From positions 248,001 through 312,000 of the forward strand of contig JACKCH010000011.1 of NCBI GenBank assembly GCA_020634115.1: a stretch of 64,000 nucleotides of DNA, read 5' to 3'. Numbering within the stretch: position 1 is the stretch's first letter; the number at the start of each line of letters is the position of its first letter. The notes below the pieces were generated by a model. That model made no database searches. It was not told where the DNA came from and saw only the letters and a program-made list of their open reading frames with translations. This DNA comes from Anaerolineaceae bacterium (GTDB lineage Bacteria > Chloroflexota > Anaerolineae > Aggregatilineales > Phototrophicaceae). The translations under genes and the position numbers were made by a program. Shown one piece after another: positions 40,826 through 49,911 of this stretch.

Positions 40826-42999
40826 GACTCCGCTTCAAGCAGGCTGTCCAGGCGCGACAGCGTATCCGGCAGGAAGGCATATGGGTACACCTGTCCCCAC
40901 TGCGCCACCCACTCATATTCGCGGATAGCGGCCTCAGTCTCGCCCTGCGCTTCCAGAATCAGGCCACGCAGATAATGGCGTCCGCCGGTTTCGCCCCCGG
41001 CCAGCGCCGCGTCAATCGCCCGCAGCGCGTCACGATACGACTCCAGGTGATAGTCCGCCCGCGCCCGATACTCGTTGACGACGGCCTGTGTGGAGGATGA
41101 GACCCGGTTAGCGTTCTCATTCAACAGGTCGAGCGCCTCCTGATACGCCTCGGTATCGCCTGCTGCCGCCCGGTCAATTATCAGCCTTGCGCGGAGCAGT
41201 TGAATATCGGCGTCGGGCAGCACGTTCTGGCCGAGCAGCGCATCAGCGTCGCGTTCGGCGGTGGCGTAACTCCCGGCCTCGTAAGCGGCCTGCATCCGTA
41301 ACGCCTGGATGTTCGGGTCATCGCTCAGGTTAAAAGCCTGGGTAAAATCGTCGCGTGCGTCGGCATAGCGCCGTGTCTGCATGTAGATACGCCCCCGTGC
41401 CACCAACGCACCCAGCGCCGCCGGGTCGTCTGTGCCACCCGCCAAGGCCTGATTGTAGTTTTCCAGAGCGAGGTCAGTTTTGCCTTCCATCAGGAACGCA
41501 TCGCCGCGCAGCGTGTACCCGGTGACACTTCCGGGATAGGCTATGAGATAGCCTTCGACATAGTTGACCGCCAGCCCCGGCTGATTTTCCGCCAGCGCCG
41601 CGCGTACCCGCAGCAGGTGGGCAGCCTCATTGGCTGGTTCCACATACAGCGCCAGGTACGCCTGGTAAATCGCCTGGTCATATTCCGCCAGACGGTAGTC
41701 CGCCTCACCTCTCGCTACCAGCAGGTTCACGTCTGCCGCCAACTGCGGCACGGCCAGCGCGTCATTCAGGACACCAACCGCCCGTTCATCGTCATTTTGC
41801 AGACTGTAGAACCGCGCCAGCGCCAGGTACGCCTGCACCAGTCGGGGATCGCCTTCGATAGCGGCTTCCGCCCGGTCTTGCACGTTATTCAGGTACAGGC
41901 GGGCGTCGTCCCGCTCCCCGGCTCCCAGGGCGGCCTCAGCCAGTCCCAGGTTGACCTGCGCGATTCCCGTATCCAGCAACGCCTGATAACCGGCATTCGG
42001 GGTGTTTTGCAACCGGGATTCGCCGTCGCTCAGGAGTTGTAACGCCGCGTCGGTATCCCCTGATTCAGCCAGCGCCAACGCCCGATAATAATAGGGGTTC
42101 GGGTCGAAGCTGATACTCACCTGCGTAACTTCAATTTCTAACAGCGGGAGCGCCGTTTCTAAACCACCGCTTTGCCAGATCGCCACTGCGTTCCGCACGC
42201 CGCGCTCCGGTAATGGATAGAGCGGGGTTGGCTGCGGGAACTGCGTCGCCGCACCGTCCGGGAAATCCGCCGGGATGGTGGGGCTGGGCGTATATGTCAG
42301 TAAGGGCGTCGGCGATGATGTGGGCGTGACGCCAATCGTGGGTGTGGGCGTGAGAGTCGGCGGCGCGGGGGTAAAAGTCGGCGTGCGTGTCGGCGCGAAC
42401 ACCACGCCGCGCAATTCCGGGGTATTCCAAATAATCACAAAACCGATCACCAGCACCAGGACAATCGCAGCGGTCACACCGCCCGCCACGTAAATATTCA
42501 GCAGCGTTGCAGCCCGTTCTCCGGCACGTTTGCTGGTCTTATGGACCCAGGTAACTTGTTTATCCCCGCTGAGTGGCGCAAGGTAGTCACGTACAATGGC
42601 GTCTACCTGACTCTGCGCCTCGGCCAACCGCTGCGTGTCAGGGATCGGGACGCCGGGCGTCGGTGACGCAGGAGCGGGTGGCTCTGGCCGGCGCGGTGGC
42701 ATGGCTTTAATCTCGCCCTTGCCGGTGGCCTGCTGCGCCAGTTGTTCACGGGTGATTCCCAGGGCTTGCAAGGCTTGCTGCCCAACGGAATTTTGCGGAT
42801 TAATCTCCAACAACCGGTGCAGGCAAATCAGGCGTTCCCGCTGGTCACGGGCGACACTCATGAGCCATACCCAGGTCGCCTCGTGACGCGGTTCTATGCG
42901 CAGCGCCTGTTGCAGCAGTTGGCGTGCCTGCTCTTTTTGTCCGGCTTTGGCCGCAGCGATGCCCCGCTGCCGCAGTTCGTGTGCCTGTTCACTCGCCAC
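40822..42999 (-). CDS. Membrane-anchored TPR protein with Thr/Pro-rich linker
   Basis: 725 residues from a GTG at 42999 (AAAAGGA about 9 bases upstream); the open frame extends 37 codons further without a site. A short N-terminal TPR-like domain (about 8-80, RGIAAAKAGQKEQARQLLQQAL) is followed by a linker, a membrane helix (about 167-191), and a Thr/Pro-rich extracellular linker (about 203-243, repeated TPT words) of the type common in Chloroflexota surface proteins. Then come many tetratricopeptide repeats to the C-terminus (for example YYRALALAESGDTDAALQLL and YTLRGDAFLMEGKTDLALENYNQAL). It is probably a surface scaffold for protein complexes. The small membrane protein follows in the operon. 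Confidence 0.85.
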   Translation of the reverse strand: MASEQAHELRQRGIAAAKAGQKEQARQLLQQALRIEPRHEATWVWLMSVARDQRERLICLHRLLEINPQNSVGQQALQALGITREQLAQQATGKGEIKAMPPRRPEPPAPASPTPGVPIPDTQRLAEAQSQVDAIVRDYLAPLSGDKQVTWVHKTSKRAGERAATLLNIYVAGGVTAAIVLVLVIGFVIIWNTPELRGVVFAPTRTPTFTPAPPTLTPTPTIGVTPTSSPTPLLTYTPSPTIPADFPDGAATQFPQPTPLYPLPERGVRNAVAIWQSGGLETALPLLEIEVTQVSISFDPNPYYYRALALAESGDTDAALQLLSDGESRLQNTPNAGYQALLDTGIAQVNLGLAEAALGAGERDDARLYLNNVQDRAEAAIEGDPRLVQAYLALARFYSLQNDDERAVGVLNDALAVPQLAADVNLLVARGEADYRLAEYDQAIYQAYLALYVEPANEAAHLLRVRAALAENQPGLAVNYVEGYLIAYPGSVTGYTLRGDAFLMEGKTDLALENYNQALAGGTDDPAALGALVARGRIYMQTRRYADARDDFTQAFNLSDDPNIQALRMQAAYEAGSYATAERDADALLGQNVLPDADIQLLRARLIIDRAAAGDTEAYQEALDLLNENANRVSSSTQAVVNEYRARADYHLESYRDALRAIDAALAGGETGGRHYLRGLILEAQGETEAAIREYEWVAQWGQVYPYAFLPDTLSRLDSLLEAES

Positions 43000-43425
43000 G
43001 AGTCCCGTCCTTTTAGCAGTCCATGATGCTTTGATTGTAGCGCAGACTGGCAAAAGGGGGAAATAAAGAAGGGCGCCCGACGTAGGGTTAGACGGGGTGT
43101 AATCCGGCACAGAGAAATCCGATAGGTGTTCCAGGCCGTCTGCCGGGCATTAAAATACCCGGCAAGGCCTCTCAAACCTTCTAAAGAGGTTCAAAAACAG
43201 CCCCTTCAGCGGGCTTGGCATTGCCTTAGCCGGGGGATTCATCCCTCGGCGCGAAATGACATCCCGTTGGCGCTTCCCAATAGCGGGCTAACCGAGCGTC
43301 GCATCTACCGGGTCAATCCTACATCGTATGCCAAACGGTGTGTCCCCTGAACCAAAAAGCAAGGGCGCACCGCAGTACGCCCTTACCAATGTTGTTATCC
43401 AGTTGACCAGGAAGGCCAAAGTTTA
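43000..43425. other. Intergenic region between two minus-strand genes
   Basis: It contains the terminator of the 5'-nucleotidase gene at 43352-43384 and presumably the promoter of the TPR gene, which I cannot pin down. Short open frames here are not credible as genes. Confidence 0.5.
43352..43384 (-). terminator. Rho-independent terminator of the 5'-nucleotidase gene
   Basis: Arms AAGGGCG / CGCCCTT (43361-43367, 43378-43384), followed on the minus strand by GCTTTTTGG. Confidence 0.8.
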
Positions 43426-45036
43426 CTAGCGTGGCTCGACTTCGGCGTTCACATACGTGATACGGCCTTCGACTTCGGACGCAACCGGGCTGTTAGCCGC
43501 GATGTAGTCCGCCACCACCTGATCCAGCGGGCGACCATAGTCATAGGCGTTGATGGCATTTTCAGCAAACATCGTGTAGCCATCACCACCCCGGCGCATG
43601 AAGTCGTTGGTGGCGGCAGTATAGACCGCTTCGAGGTCAATTGGTGCCCACGCATCATCAACCCAGACTTCCACATTGCTCACGCGGCTGCCCGCCTCAA
43701 GCGTCGGGTCAACCGTGAAGCGCAGACCGGCGACCTGCGGGAAGCGCCCCGCCGCGCCACCGCGCTGCACCATACCTGCGTCAGTGAGCGCAATCGTAGA
43801 AACACCATTTTCAAGTGCTGCCACAACGTCCGCGCCGGTCAGTTCCATCGTGCTGACCAGGTTGCCGAACGGCAGAACAGTCAGGACTTCACCAACGGTC
43901 ACGGTGCCTTCATCAATGTCGGCACGGATACCGCCGCCGTTCTGGAACACGATCTGTGCGCCAGTTTCGGCTTGCACGGCATCCGCAATCAAGTTACCCA
44001 GGTTGCATTCTTCCACCCGGCAAACACTGCGATCACCAACCAGGAAGACTCCGCTTTCACCCACTGGCTGATTCTTCAGTTCTTCAATCGGGGCTGCGAG
44101 GTCGCTTACCAGCGCGCTCACGTCGGCGTCCGGAGTGATGTAATGGGAAAGAAGAATGGTGTCGCCATCCCAATCGGTGAGCAGTCCGGCGGCGTCAAAT
44201 TCGACATCCAGGCGTCCCAGATACGTGTCGTACTCACCGGCCTGCACGATCACCACCGGTTCACCACTGGCGCTTTCCATCACCACCGGGTATTCGGCTA
44301 CCGACGCCACGTAAGCGTTACCGAGCAGTGTGTGACTGTGACCACCCACGATCACGTCCACCCCGCTCACACCCGCCGCCACTTCCTTATCCAGGTCGAG
44401 GCCGATGTGCGTCACCAGGATAATCTTATTCACGCCCTGCGCCGTCAGTTCATCCACCGCCGCCTGAGCTACCGCGACCAGATCACTGTTGAAAACCAGT
44501 TCCGCGCCAGGGGAGGAAATCACCGGAGTATTGGGGGTCACGAGGCCGATCACGCCGATCTGCTGCCCACCGACTTCAATAATCGTCCAGGGGTTAATTT
44601 TACCGGCCAGCACCGGGGATTCGCTGAAATCCACATTGGCAGTCACCACCGGGAAATTCACCGCATCCACAAAAGCCGCCAGGGTTTCATCCCCGTCGTC
44701 AAATTCGTGATTGCCCAGCGTCATGCCATCATAACCGATCAGATTCATGATCTGGGCGCTGTCCTGCCCGCGATACTGAACATGATAGAGCGTGCCGGTA
44801 AAACGGTCTCCGCCATCAATCAGCAAACTATTTCCACCCTCAGCGCGAATCTGTTTGACGACCGCCGACTGGATGGCCGCGCCGCCATCCCCATTCCCGT
44901 TGGGGTCATGATGAGCATGAACATCGTTAGTGTGCATAATCGTCAGACTGAAAGTCTCATCCTGCGCCATCACTGCGGACACGGCCAGCGCACCCAGCAG
45001 CAAGACAAAAACAAGAATTGCGAACTTGCGAAGCAT
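43426..45036 (-). CDS. Secreted 5'-nucleotidase / UshA-family phosphoesterase
   Basis: 536 residues. The signal peptide runs to about residue 24 (LLGALAVSAVMAQ). Metallophosphoesterase motifs are in order: MHTNDVHAH (Asp38, His40), DGGDRFTG, LGNHEFDDG, VTHIGLD, GGHSHTLL. The C-terminal substrate-binding domain has NLIADAVQAETGAQIVFQNGGGIRADI and TNDFMRRGGDGY, which holds the aromatic/polar nucleotide clamp. It hydrolyses 5'-nucleotides or related esters outside the cell, supplying nucleosides and phosphate. It could feed the nucleoside importer locus encoded at 55-64 kb, though nothing in the sequence ties the two together. Confidence 0.95.
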   Translation of the reverse strand: MLRKFAILVFVLLLGALAVSAVMAQDETFSLTIMHTNDVHAHHDPNGNGDGGAAIQSAVVKQIRAEGGNSLLIDGGDRFTGTLYHVQYRGQDSAQIMNLIGYDGMTLGNHEFDDGDETLAAFVDAVNFPVVTANVDFSESPVLAGKINPWTIIEVGGQQIGVIGLVTPNTPVISSPGAELVFNSDLVAVAQAAVDELTAQGVNKIILVTHIGLDLDKEVAAGVSGVDVIVGGHSHTLLGNAYVASVAEYPVVMESASGEPVVIVQAGEYDTYLGRLDVEFDAAGLLTDWDGDTILLSHYITPDADVSALVSDLAAPIEELKNQPVGESGVFLVGDRSVCRVEECNLGNLIADAVQAETGAQIVFQNGGGIRADIDEGTVTVGEVLTVLPFGNLVSTMELTGADVVAALENGVSTIALTDAGMVQRGGAAGRFPQVAGLRFTVDPTLEAGSRVSNVEVWVDDAWAPIDLEAVYTAATNDFMRRGGDGYTMFAENAINAYDYGRPLDQVVADYIAANSPVASEVEGRITYVNAEVEPR

Positions 45037-45496
45037 ACATTCCTCCTAAAAGTAAGCACTAAGTGAAAGCATAGCTGCGTTCTTTTGGCTATACGTGCCT
45101 AAAAGTTTAACAAAATGTTAAGAAATTATCAAGAGAGTCCGCCTCTGGCCGAATACGATCATTCACGATGTTTTTTCAGGGTAAGGGTGTTGTTCCCGAT
45201 TCAAACGGGCTTTTCACATTTAACTCAATATTTCCGTAGCTTCGCTCAAGCTGAAACCGCTGATCTCACTCTACGGTATCATTATTACGATAATCCATCA
45301 ATTATAACAATACAAGTTATTACAGCCTTATTGACAGTAGAAAATGTCTGTACTACTATATATAAACATGAGATGTGTAGCATAAAATATAATAGACGGG
45401 TTGTCACTTTAATCCATTCTCCTGCAAACAAATTCCCCTGAGTCCCGTGCCTGACCTGACCAGTGCAAAGGTTCTTGTTTAAAAGGAGTATGATTG
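45037..45496. other. AT-rich intergenic region between divergent secreted-protein genes
   Basis: 45270-45410 is strongly AT-rich. It contains a good promoter for the plus-strand beta-helix gene at 45331-45359. A 108-codon open frame (45115-45441) has no family features and is rejected. Confidence 0.6.
45331..45359 (+). promoter_or_regulatory. Sigma-70 promoter of the beta-helix gene
   Basis: TTGACA (45331-45336), 17-base spacer, TACTAT (45354-45359). This leaves a leader of about 130 bases before the ATG at 45497. Confidence 0.75.
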
Positions 45497-46471
45497 ATGA
45501 AAACCAGATTTTTCCTCGTTAGCCTGTTTGTCTTTGTTCTCTTCCTCGGTGTTTCGAGCGTCAGTGCAGATACCACCTGCACGTTCACCGCTGATGGCAC
45601 CACGCTCCGGTTGGATGGCAACTGCACCACCGATTCCACTATCTTTGTCCCTGATGGCTTCACCCTGGACGGCAACGGCTATACGATTACCGGCGTTGAC
45701 CCGATAGGCGGACATTTTGTCGGCGCGGTGGTCGCCAATGGCGGCACAGTCGCGCACGTCCATAATCTGGGCGTGACCGTGTCCGGGTTAGCCAACGTGT
45801 GTGATGCCGGTGCAGATCGCTTGCGCGGGATTATGTTCGAAGGCGCGTCCGGCTCGATTGTCGGCAATACGGTTTTCGGCATCAACCAGGGGCCGAGCGG
45901 TTGCCAGGAAGGGAATGCAATCGAAATCCGTAATGAGCCTTTCGACGGGAGCCACCCGAATACCCAGTACGTAGAAATCGCGCACAACACCCTGGTAGAC
46001 TGGCAGAAGACCGGGATCGTGGCGAATGGCGACGTTTCCGTCAATATTCACCACAACTGGATTGGTGCCTCAGCGACGCAGGCGAATCTGGCGGCGAACT
46101 CGGTGCAGATCGGTTCTGGCGGCACGGGCAGCATCATGCACAACTATATTGAGGGCAATCAGTGGCTTGGGACTTCGGACTACGCCGCTACTGCTATCCT
46201 CATTTACCTTGCAGACGGCGTCACCATCCGTCAGAACAACCTCCGGGGCAACGCCGACATCGGCATTTATTTCTACGGCGATAATGGTGTGGTGGATAAC
46301 AACCGCGTGTTTGACGAAGGCGCGGACGCTCCCACCTCCGGCTATGATTACGGCATCGGCAATTGGGGGAATGACAATGTCGTGACCAATAACAAGGTAC
46401 GCGGCTTTGAAATCCCCTACGATGGCGTTGAAGGTGGCAAGAACAAGGTTATCCCCGCTCCGCATTCGTAG
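45497..46471 (+). CDS. Secreted right-handed parallel beta-helix protein
   Basis: 324 residues from the ATG at 45497 with AAAGGAG 8 bases upstream. The signal peptide is MKTRFFLVSLFVFVLFLGVSSVSA. The rest consists of Asn-rich coils typical of a right-handed beta helix: FTLDGNGYTITGV, IMFEGASGSIVGNTV, YVEIAHNTLVDWQKTGIVANGDVSVNIHHNWIG, GVTIRQNNLRGNADIGIYFYGDNGVVDNNRVFD, VVTNNKVRGF. Proteins of this shape are polysaccharide lyases, hydrolases or binding proteins. No catalytic set is visible. A terminator follows at 46519. Confidence 0.85.
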   Translation: MKTRFFLVSLFVFVLFLGVSSVSADTTCTFTADGTTLRLDGNCTTDSTIFVPDGFTLDGNGYTITGVDPIGGHFVGAVVANGGTVAHVHNLGVTVSGLANVCDAGADRLRGIMFEGASGSIVGNTVFGINQGPSGCQEGNAIEIRNEPFDGSHPNTQYVEIAHNTLVDWQKTGIVANGDVSVNIHHNWIGASATQANLAANSVQIGSGGTGSIMHNYIEGNQWLGTSDYAATAILIYLADGVTIRQNNLRGNADIGIYFYGDNGVVDNNRVFDEGADAPTSGYDYGIGNWGNDNVVTNNKVRGFEIPYDGVEGGKNKVIPAPHS

Positions 46472-46518
46472 GAATAGGGATTATCCGGGAACTATCCCGG
46501 ACATAGAGTAAGAATCGA

Positions 46519-46549
46519 GGGCAGCAGATCACATTCTGCTGTCCTTTTT
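46519..46549 (+). terminator. Rho-independent terminator of the beta-helix gene
   Basis: GGGCAGCAGA / TCTGCTGTCC (one G-T pair) around TCACAT, then TTTTT. Confidence 0.88.
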
Positions 46550-46909
46550 GATGAATCTATTTCTCCCAGCGCCGAGTGGAACAGTTCCAGCTTTTCCCGC
46601 AGCGGTTGACCCCAATGGGGCGTACACCCACGCACCCATTCAATAGGCGTGAGAAACTATCTCGCCAAAATCGGAACAAATGTTCGCACAAATGTCCCCC
46701 ATCTATCCCCCGTTTTGTGCTATGCTGAGGCTAACGACCTCTTAAATCCTCACCCACTCCCGTAAAATCAACCCTTTTGCAGCCATCTTCTATCATTTGC
46801 GGCACTGTCCCACCATCCATTACGGGAAGCTTGCCGCCATCGCTGCCATCGCCGCGCAATCTCGTTTTGCGGCACAGTCCCCGACGGAATCGCCCTATTG
46901 AGGGAATTT

Positions 46910-46933
46910 GTAGGGACGAGGCCTGCCTCGTCC
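46910..46933. repeat. GTAGGG-type palindrome
   Basis: GTAGGGACGAGGC; perfect 9-base arms GGACGAGGC / GCCTCGTCC around CT. Preceded by GGAATCGCCCTA and GAGGGAATTT, as the copy at 32882 is by very similar words. Confidence 0.75.
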
Positions 46934-46942
46934 GCTTGCACC

Positions 46943-46966
46943 GGACGGCAAAAATGCCGTCCCTAC
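46943..46966. repeat. GTAGGG-type palindrome (minus orientation)
   Basis: Perfect 8-base arms GGACGGCA / TGCCGTCC around AAAA, followed by CTAC. It lies ten bases from the previous copy, in inverted orientation. Confidence 0.72.
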
Positions 46967-47015
46967 TATCCACCACCTATCCCAACAACCCATACGAGGC
47001 ATCCACCCACACCCC

Positions 47016-48218
47016 ATGCTCAACTTCACGATGAACCTTCCCCCACCGCATATCAACCAGCAGCGCATCCTCGATGAAGATTGCCGGTTTCGCATCGTGG
47101 CCTGCGGGCGGCGCTTCGGCAAAACCGAAGTCGGCAAACGGGAAATCCTCACGCGTGCTGCCGCCGGGAAACAGTGCTGGTGGGTCGCCCCCACCTACCT
47201 GATGGCCGACCAGGTCTGGCGTGACCTCACCGCCGTCCTGGAGAATGCGCCCGAAATCGTCATCACCAAAAGCACCCGCCGGATTGACTTTACCAACGGC
47301 GGCATGATCGCCGTCCGTAGCGCCCACAACCCCGATCACCTGCGCGGGGCGGGGCTGGATTTCGCCGTATTAGACGAAGCCGCCTACCTGCCCCCCAACG
47401 TCTGGCCGGAAGTCATCCGCCCCATGCTGGTCGAACGGCGTGGTGGGGCGCTCTTCCTCTCCACACCCAACGGCCATAACTGGTTTTACGACCTGTTTCG
47501 CCTGGGGATGGATGACGAAGAGAGTGAGTGGCGCTCGTTCCGCTTCACGACGGCAGATAATCCGCTCGTCGCGCCGGAGGAACTCGACTCAATTCACCGC
47601 AGCACCGCCGAGCGCATCTGGAATCAGGAATATCTGGCGCAGTTCACCGCCGACGCCGGGCAGGTGTTCCGCGAGGTGAGCGCGGTTGCTACCGTCCCGC
47701 TGAACGTCGCCCCTCAACGGAGCAAACGCTATGTCGCCGGGGTGGATTGGGGGCGCGAAGGAGATTACACCGTGATCGCCGTCATGGAGGCGGCTACCGG
47801 GCGGCTGGTCGCGCTGGATCGGTTCAATCAGGTGGGTTGGGCGCTCCAGCGCGGGCGGCTGGCCGAGGTGGATGCCCGCTGGAAGCCAGATGTCATCTAC
47901 GCTGAGGCCAACAGCATCGGCTCGCCCAACGTGGAAGCCCTGCAAGCCGAAGGCCTGCCGGTACAGCCCTTCACCACCACCGCCAGCAGTAAACCGCCGC
48001 TCATTGAGGCGCTAGCGCTGGCGATTGAACGCCGCGAAATCGCCCTCCTGCCCGACGAAACCCTGTTGGGTGAACTGGCCGCGTACCGGGCCGAACGTCT
48101 ACCTGGGGGCAGTTTCCGCTATAGCGCCCCCTCCGGCGGCCATGATGACACGGTGATTGCGCTGGCGCTGGCCTACCACGCCGCCCGGCAGCCGCGTGTC
48201 TCCCTCGATTTCTGGTAG
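47016..48218 (+). CDS. Orphan terminase large-subunit-like protein
   Basis: 400 residues (a second ATG lies five codons in). ATPase part: CGRRFGKTEVGKREI with the Walker A Lys, adenine-binding HINQQRIL, Walker B FAVLDEAAYLPPNVW, and FLSTPNGHNWFYDLF (coupling motif). C-terminal nuclease part: VAGVDWGREGDYTVIAV with the first metal-binding Asp, VIYAEANSIGSPNVEAL with the second acidic residue, and GGHDDTVIALALAYHA with the last Asp pair. Such proteins package DNA into phage capsids. No portal, capsid, small terminase or tail gene is near, so this is either a prophage remnant or a host-adopted protein. It is bracketed by palindromic repeats (46910-46966; 48227-48252). Confidence 0.88.
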   Translation: MLNFTMNLPPPHINQQRILDEDCRFRIVACGRRFGKTEVGKREILTRAAAGKQCWWVAPTYLMADQVWRDLTAVLENAPEIVITKSTRRIDFTNGGMIAVRSAHNPDHLRGAGLDFAVLDEAAYLPPNVWPEVIRPMLVERRGGALFLSTPNGHNWFYDLFRLGMDDEESEWRSFRFTTADNPLVAPEELDSIHRSTAERIWNQEYLAQFTADAGQVFREVSAVATVPLNVAPQRSKRYVAGVDWGREGDYTVIAVMEAATGRLVALDRFNQVGWALQRGRLAEVDARWKPDVIYAEANSIGSPNVEALQAEGLPVQPFTTTASSKPPLIEALALAIERREIALLPDETLLGELAAYRAERLPGGSFRYSAPSGGHDDTVIALALAYHAARQPRVSLDFW

Positions 48219-48226
48219 GGAAAAAT

Positions 48227-48252
48227 GTAGGGGCATGATGCATCATGCCCGC
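48227..48252. repeat. GTAGGG-type palindrome
   Basis: GTAGGGGCATGATG; a perfect 20-base palindrome (GGGCATGATG and its complement), ending CGC rather than CTAC. It starts nine bases after the terminase stop. Confidence 0.75.
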
Positions 48253-48311
48253 GAAGAAACATCACCGCGCCCGCGAATCGGATTGAGCTACACAAGACGG
48301 GGAAGCAAAAT

Positions 48312-48353
48312 CCCCTCTCTGTTGACGGAGAGGGGAAGGAGAACCGAAGGTTC
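48312..48353. terminator. Hairpins between the convergent terminase and fprA genes
   Basis: CCCCTCTC / GAGAGGGG with an 8-base loop (48312-48335), then GAACC-GAA-GGTTC (48341-48353). There is no clear T-run, so termination is possible but not certain. Confidence 0.5.
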
Positions 48354-48381
48354 GGAAGGGGTGAAGTAAAGGGAAATATCT

Positions 48382-49779
48382 TTACCCTTTGTCCAACGCC
48401 CGGAGCATATCCGCAATCCGGCTGAACTTCAGGCGTGGGCGTCCAAGCGCCTCACCCCGCTGAACCTCCATCTCATCCAGGCGCTTCCACTCGTCAAACG
48501 TCACGTAACGCACCTTGCGCGACTTGAGCAGGCTTTCCACCGCCGCGCGGGTCGGTGCGGAGGGGTTCAGCAGTTTACCCGCGCGCACATCTTCCAACAG
48601 CATGTTCATGCTCTCCACCGAGTCGGGCTTATTCGTGCCGATAATCCCGCTGGGGCCGCGTTTAATCCAGCCCACCACGTAATCCCCGACCACCTGTTCG
48701 CCGTCCTTCTGCTCGGTCATCACGCGGCCTTTGTCGTTGGGGATGGTTCCCCAGCGATCATAAAACGGCACGCCGGGCAGTGGTTTGCCCCGGTAGCCCA
48801 CCGAACGGAAAATCAGGCCAATAGGGAGCGTTTCGTATTGGTCGGTGGCGCGGGGGCGCAGCGAACCATCATCGGTCTTGTAGAGTTCATTCTTGACGAT
48901 CTTCACGGCGGTAATCCCATTTTCATCGCCAAGCAGTTCCACCGGGGAAACCAGGAAGCGCATGACAATCTTGATTTTCTTGCCGGTGTCGCCCCGTTCG
49001 GCGTATTCCTGAAGAATCTGCACATTCTTGACCGCCACTTTATCAATGCCGGATTCCAGGTAGGCCTGGCTGAGGGGGTCAAGCGCGATGTCATCAGGTG
49101 GGACGATGACTTCAGCATCTTCCATCTCGCCCAGTTCCTTGATTTCCGGGTTGGTGAAAGCCGACTGCGCCGGGCCGCGCCGCCCCAGCACATAGATGGT
49201 TTTGACCTTACTCTCTTTCAGGGCGTCCAGAGCATAATCCGCGATGTCGGTCTTGCCGAGTTCGGCGGGTGTCCGCGCCAGGATGCGGATCACATCCATC
49301 GCCACGTTGCCCAGGCCGACCACCGCCACACTTTCCTGTGTGAGGTCGAACTGAAAATCCCGGTAATCCGGGTGGGCGTTGTACCAGGCCACGAACTCGG
49401 TTGCCGGGTAGCTACCGGGTAAATCCTCGCCGGGGATGTCCATCTTACGATCCGTCTGGGCGCCGACGGCATACACGATGGCATGATAATATTTGGCGAG
49501 GTCGTCATGGGTAATGTCGCTCCCAAATTCCACATTCCCGTAGAAATGGAAATTCGGATTGCTGGCGGTTTTATCGTAAACCTTCGTAACGGACTTGATT
49601 TTCTGGTGGTCAGGGGCGACACCACCGCGCACCAATCCATAGGGAGTCGGCAGGCGGTCATACATATCAATCTCAACGGCCATATCCTGCTTGAGCAGGT
49701 GTTCAGCGGCATAAAAACCGGACGGGCCGGAGCCGATGATGGCAACACGTAATGGTTGGTCTTGGGTACCCAGTGGCAT
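48382..49779 (-). CDS. fprA: Ferredoxin/adrenodoxin-NADP reductase, FprA type
   Basis: 465 residues, cytoplasmic flavoprotein. The FAD loop is VAIIGSGPSGFYAAEHLLK. TPYGLVRGGVAPDHQKIKSV is the family signature, and AIVYAVGAQTDRKMDIPGEDLPG the next. The NADP loop is VAVVGLGNVAMDVIRIL. Then come YVLGRRGPAQSAFTNPEIKELGEM, and VVGWIKRGPSGIIGTNKPDS near the C-terminus. FprA-like enzymes move electrons between NADPH and ferredoxin or cytochrome P450 partners. About 50 residues after the core (from ESLLKSRKVRYVTF) form the usual C-terminal extension. The gene stands alone. Confidence 0.95.
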   Translation of the reverse strand: MPLGTQDQPLRVAIIGSGPSGFYAAEHLLKQDMAVEIDMYDRLPTPYGLVRGGVAPDHQKIKSVTKVYDKTASNPNFHFYGNVEFGSDITHDDLAKYYHAIVYAVGAQTDRKMDIPGEDLPGSYPATEFVAWYNAHPDYRDFQFDLTQESVAVVGLGNVAMDVIRILARTPAELGKTDIADYALDALKESKVKTIYVLGRRGPAQSAFTNPEIKELGEMEDAEVIVPPDDIALDPLSQAYLESGIDKVAVKNVQILQEYAERGDTGKKIKIVMRFLVSPVELLGDENGITAVKIVKNELYKTDDGSLRPRATDQYETLPIGLIFRSVGYRGKPLPGVPFYDRWGTIPNDKGRVMTEQKDGEQVVGDYVVGWIKRGPSGIIGTNKPDSVESMNMLLEDVRAGKLLNPSAPTRAAVESLLKSRKVRYVTFDEWKRLDEMEVQRGEALGRPRLKFSRIADMLRALDKG

Positions 49780-49911
49780 AGTGGACTCTCTTAGTTAACT
49801 TATTGTGCGGTTCGTCTTCAGCGAGTATAACACGCTACAATCTGCGTGCCTTTGAAAATCATTGAATCACCCAAAAGAGTGATAAATATCAGGCGCGTCA
49901 CATGACCTGTA

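Larger units (their letters stand above)
46472..47015. other. Intergenic region upstream of the terminase gene
   Basis: Contains the beta-helix terminator and two palindromic repeats side by side (46910-46933 and 46943-46966). No gene is supported in the 540 bases, and no ribosome-binding site is evident before the terminase ATG. Confidence 0.55.

Noticed and set aside
43000..43110. Upstream extension of the TPR gene.
   Set aside because: The GTG at 42999 has a good AAAAGGA site; the extra 37 residues look random.
43972..45066. 364-codon frame opposite the 5'-nucleotidase.
   Set aside because: Antisense shadow of a clearly recognised gene.
45115..45441. 108-codon open frame in the AT-rich gap.
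   Set aside because: It runs through a good promoter, ends just before the beta-helix gene and has no family features.
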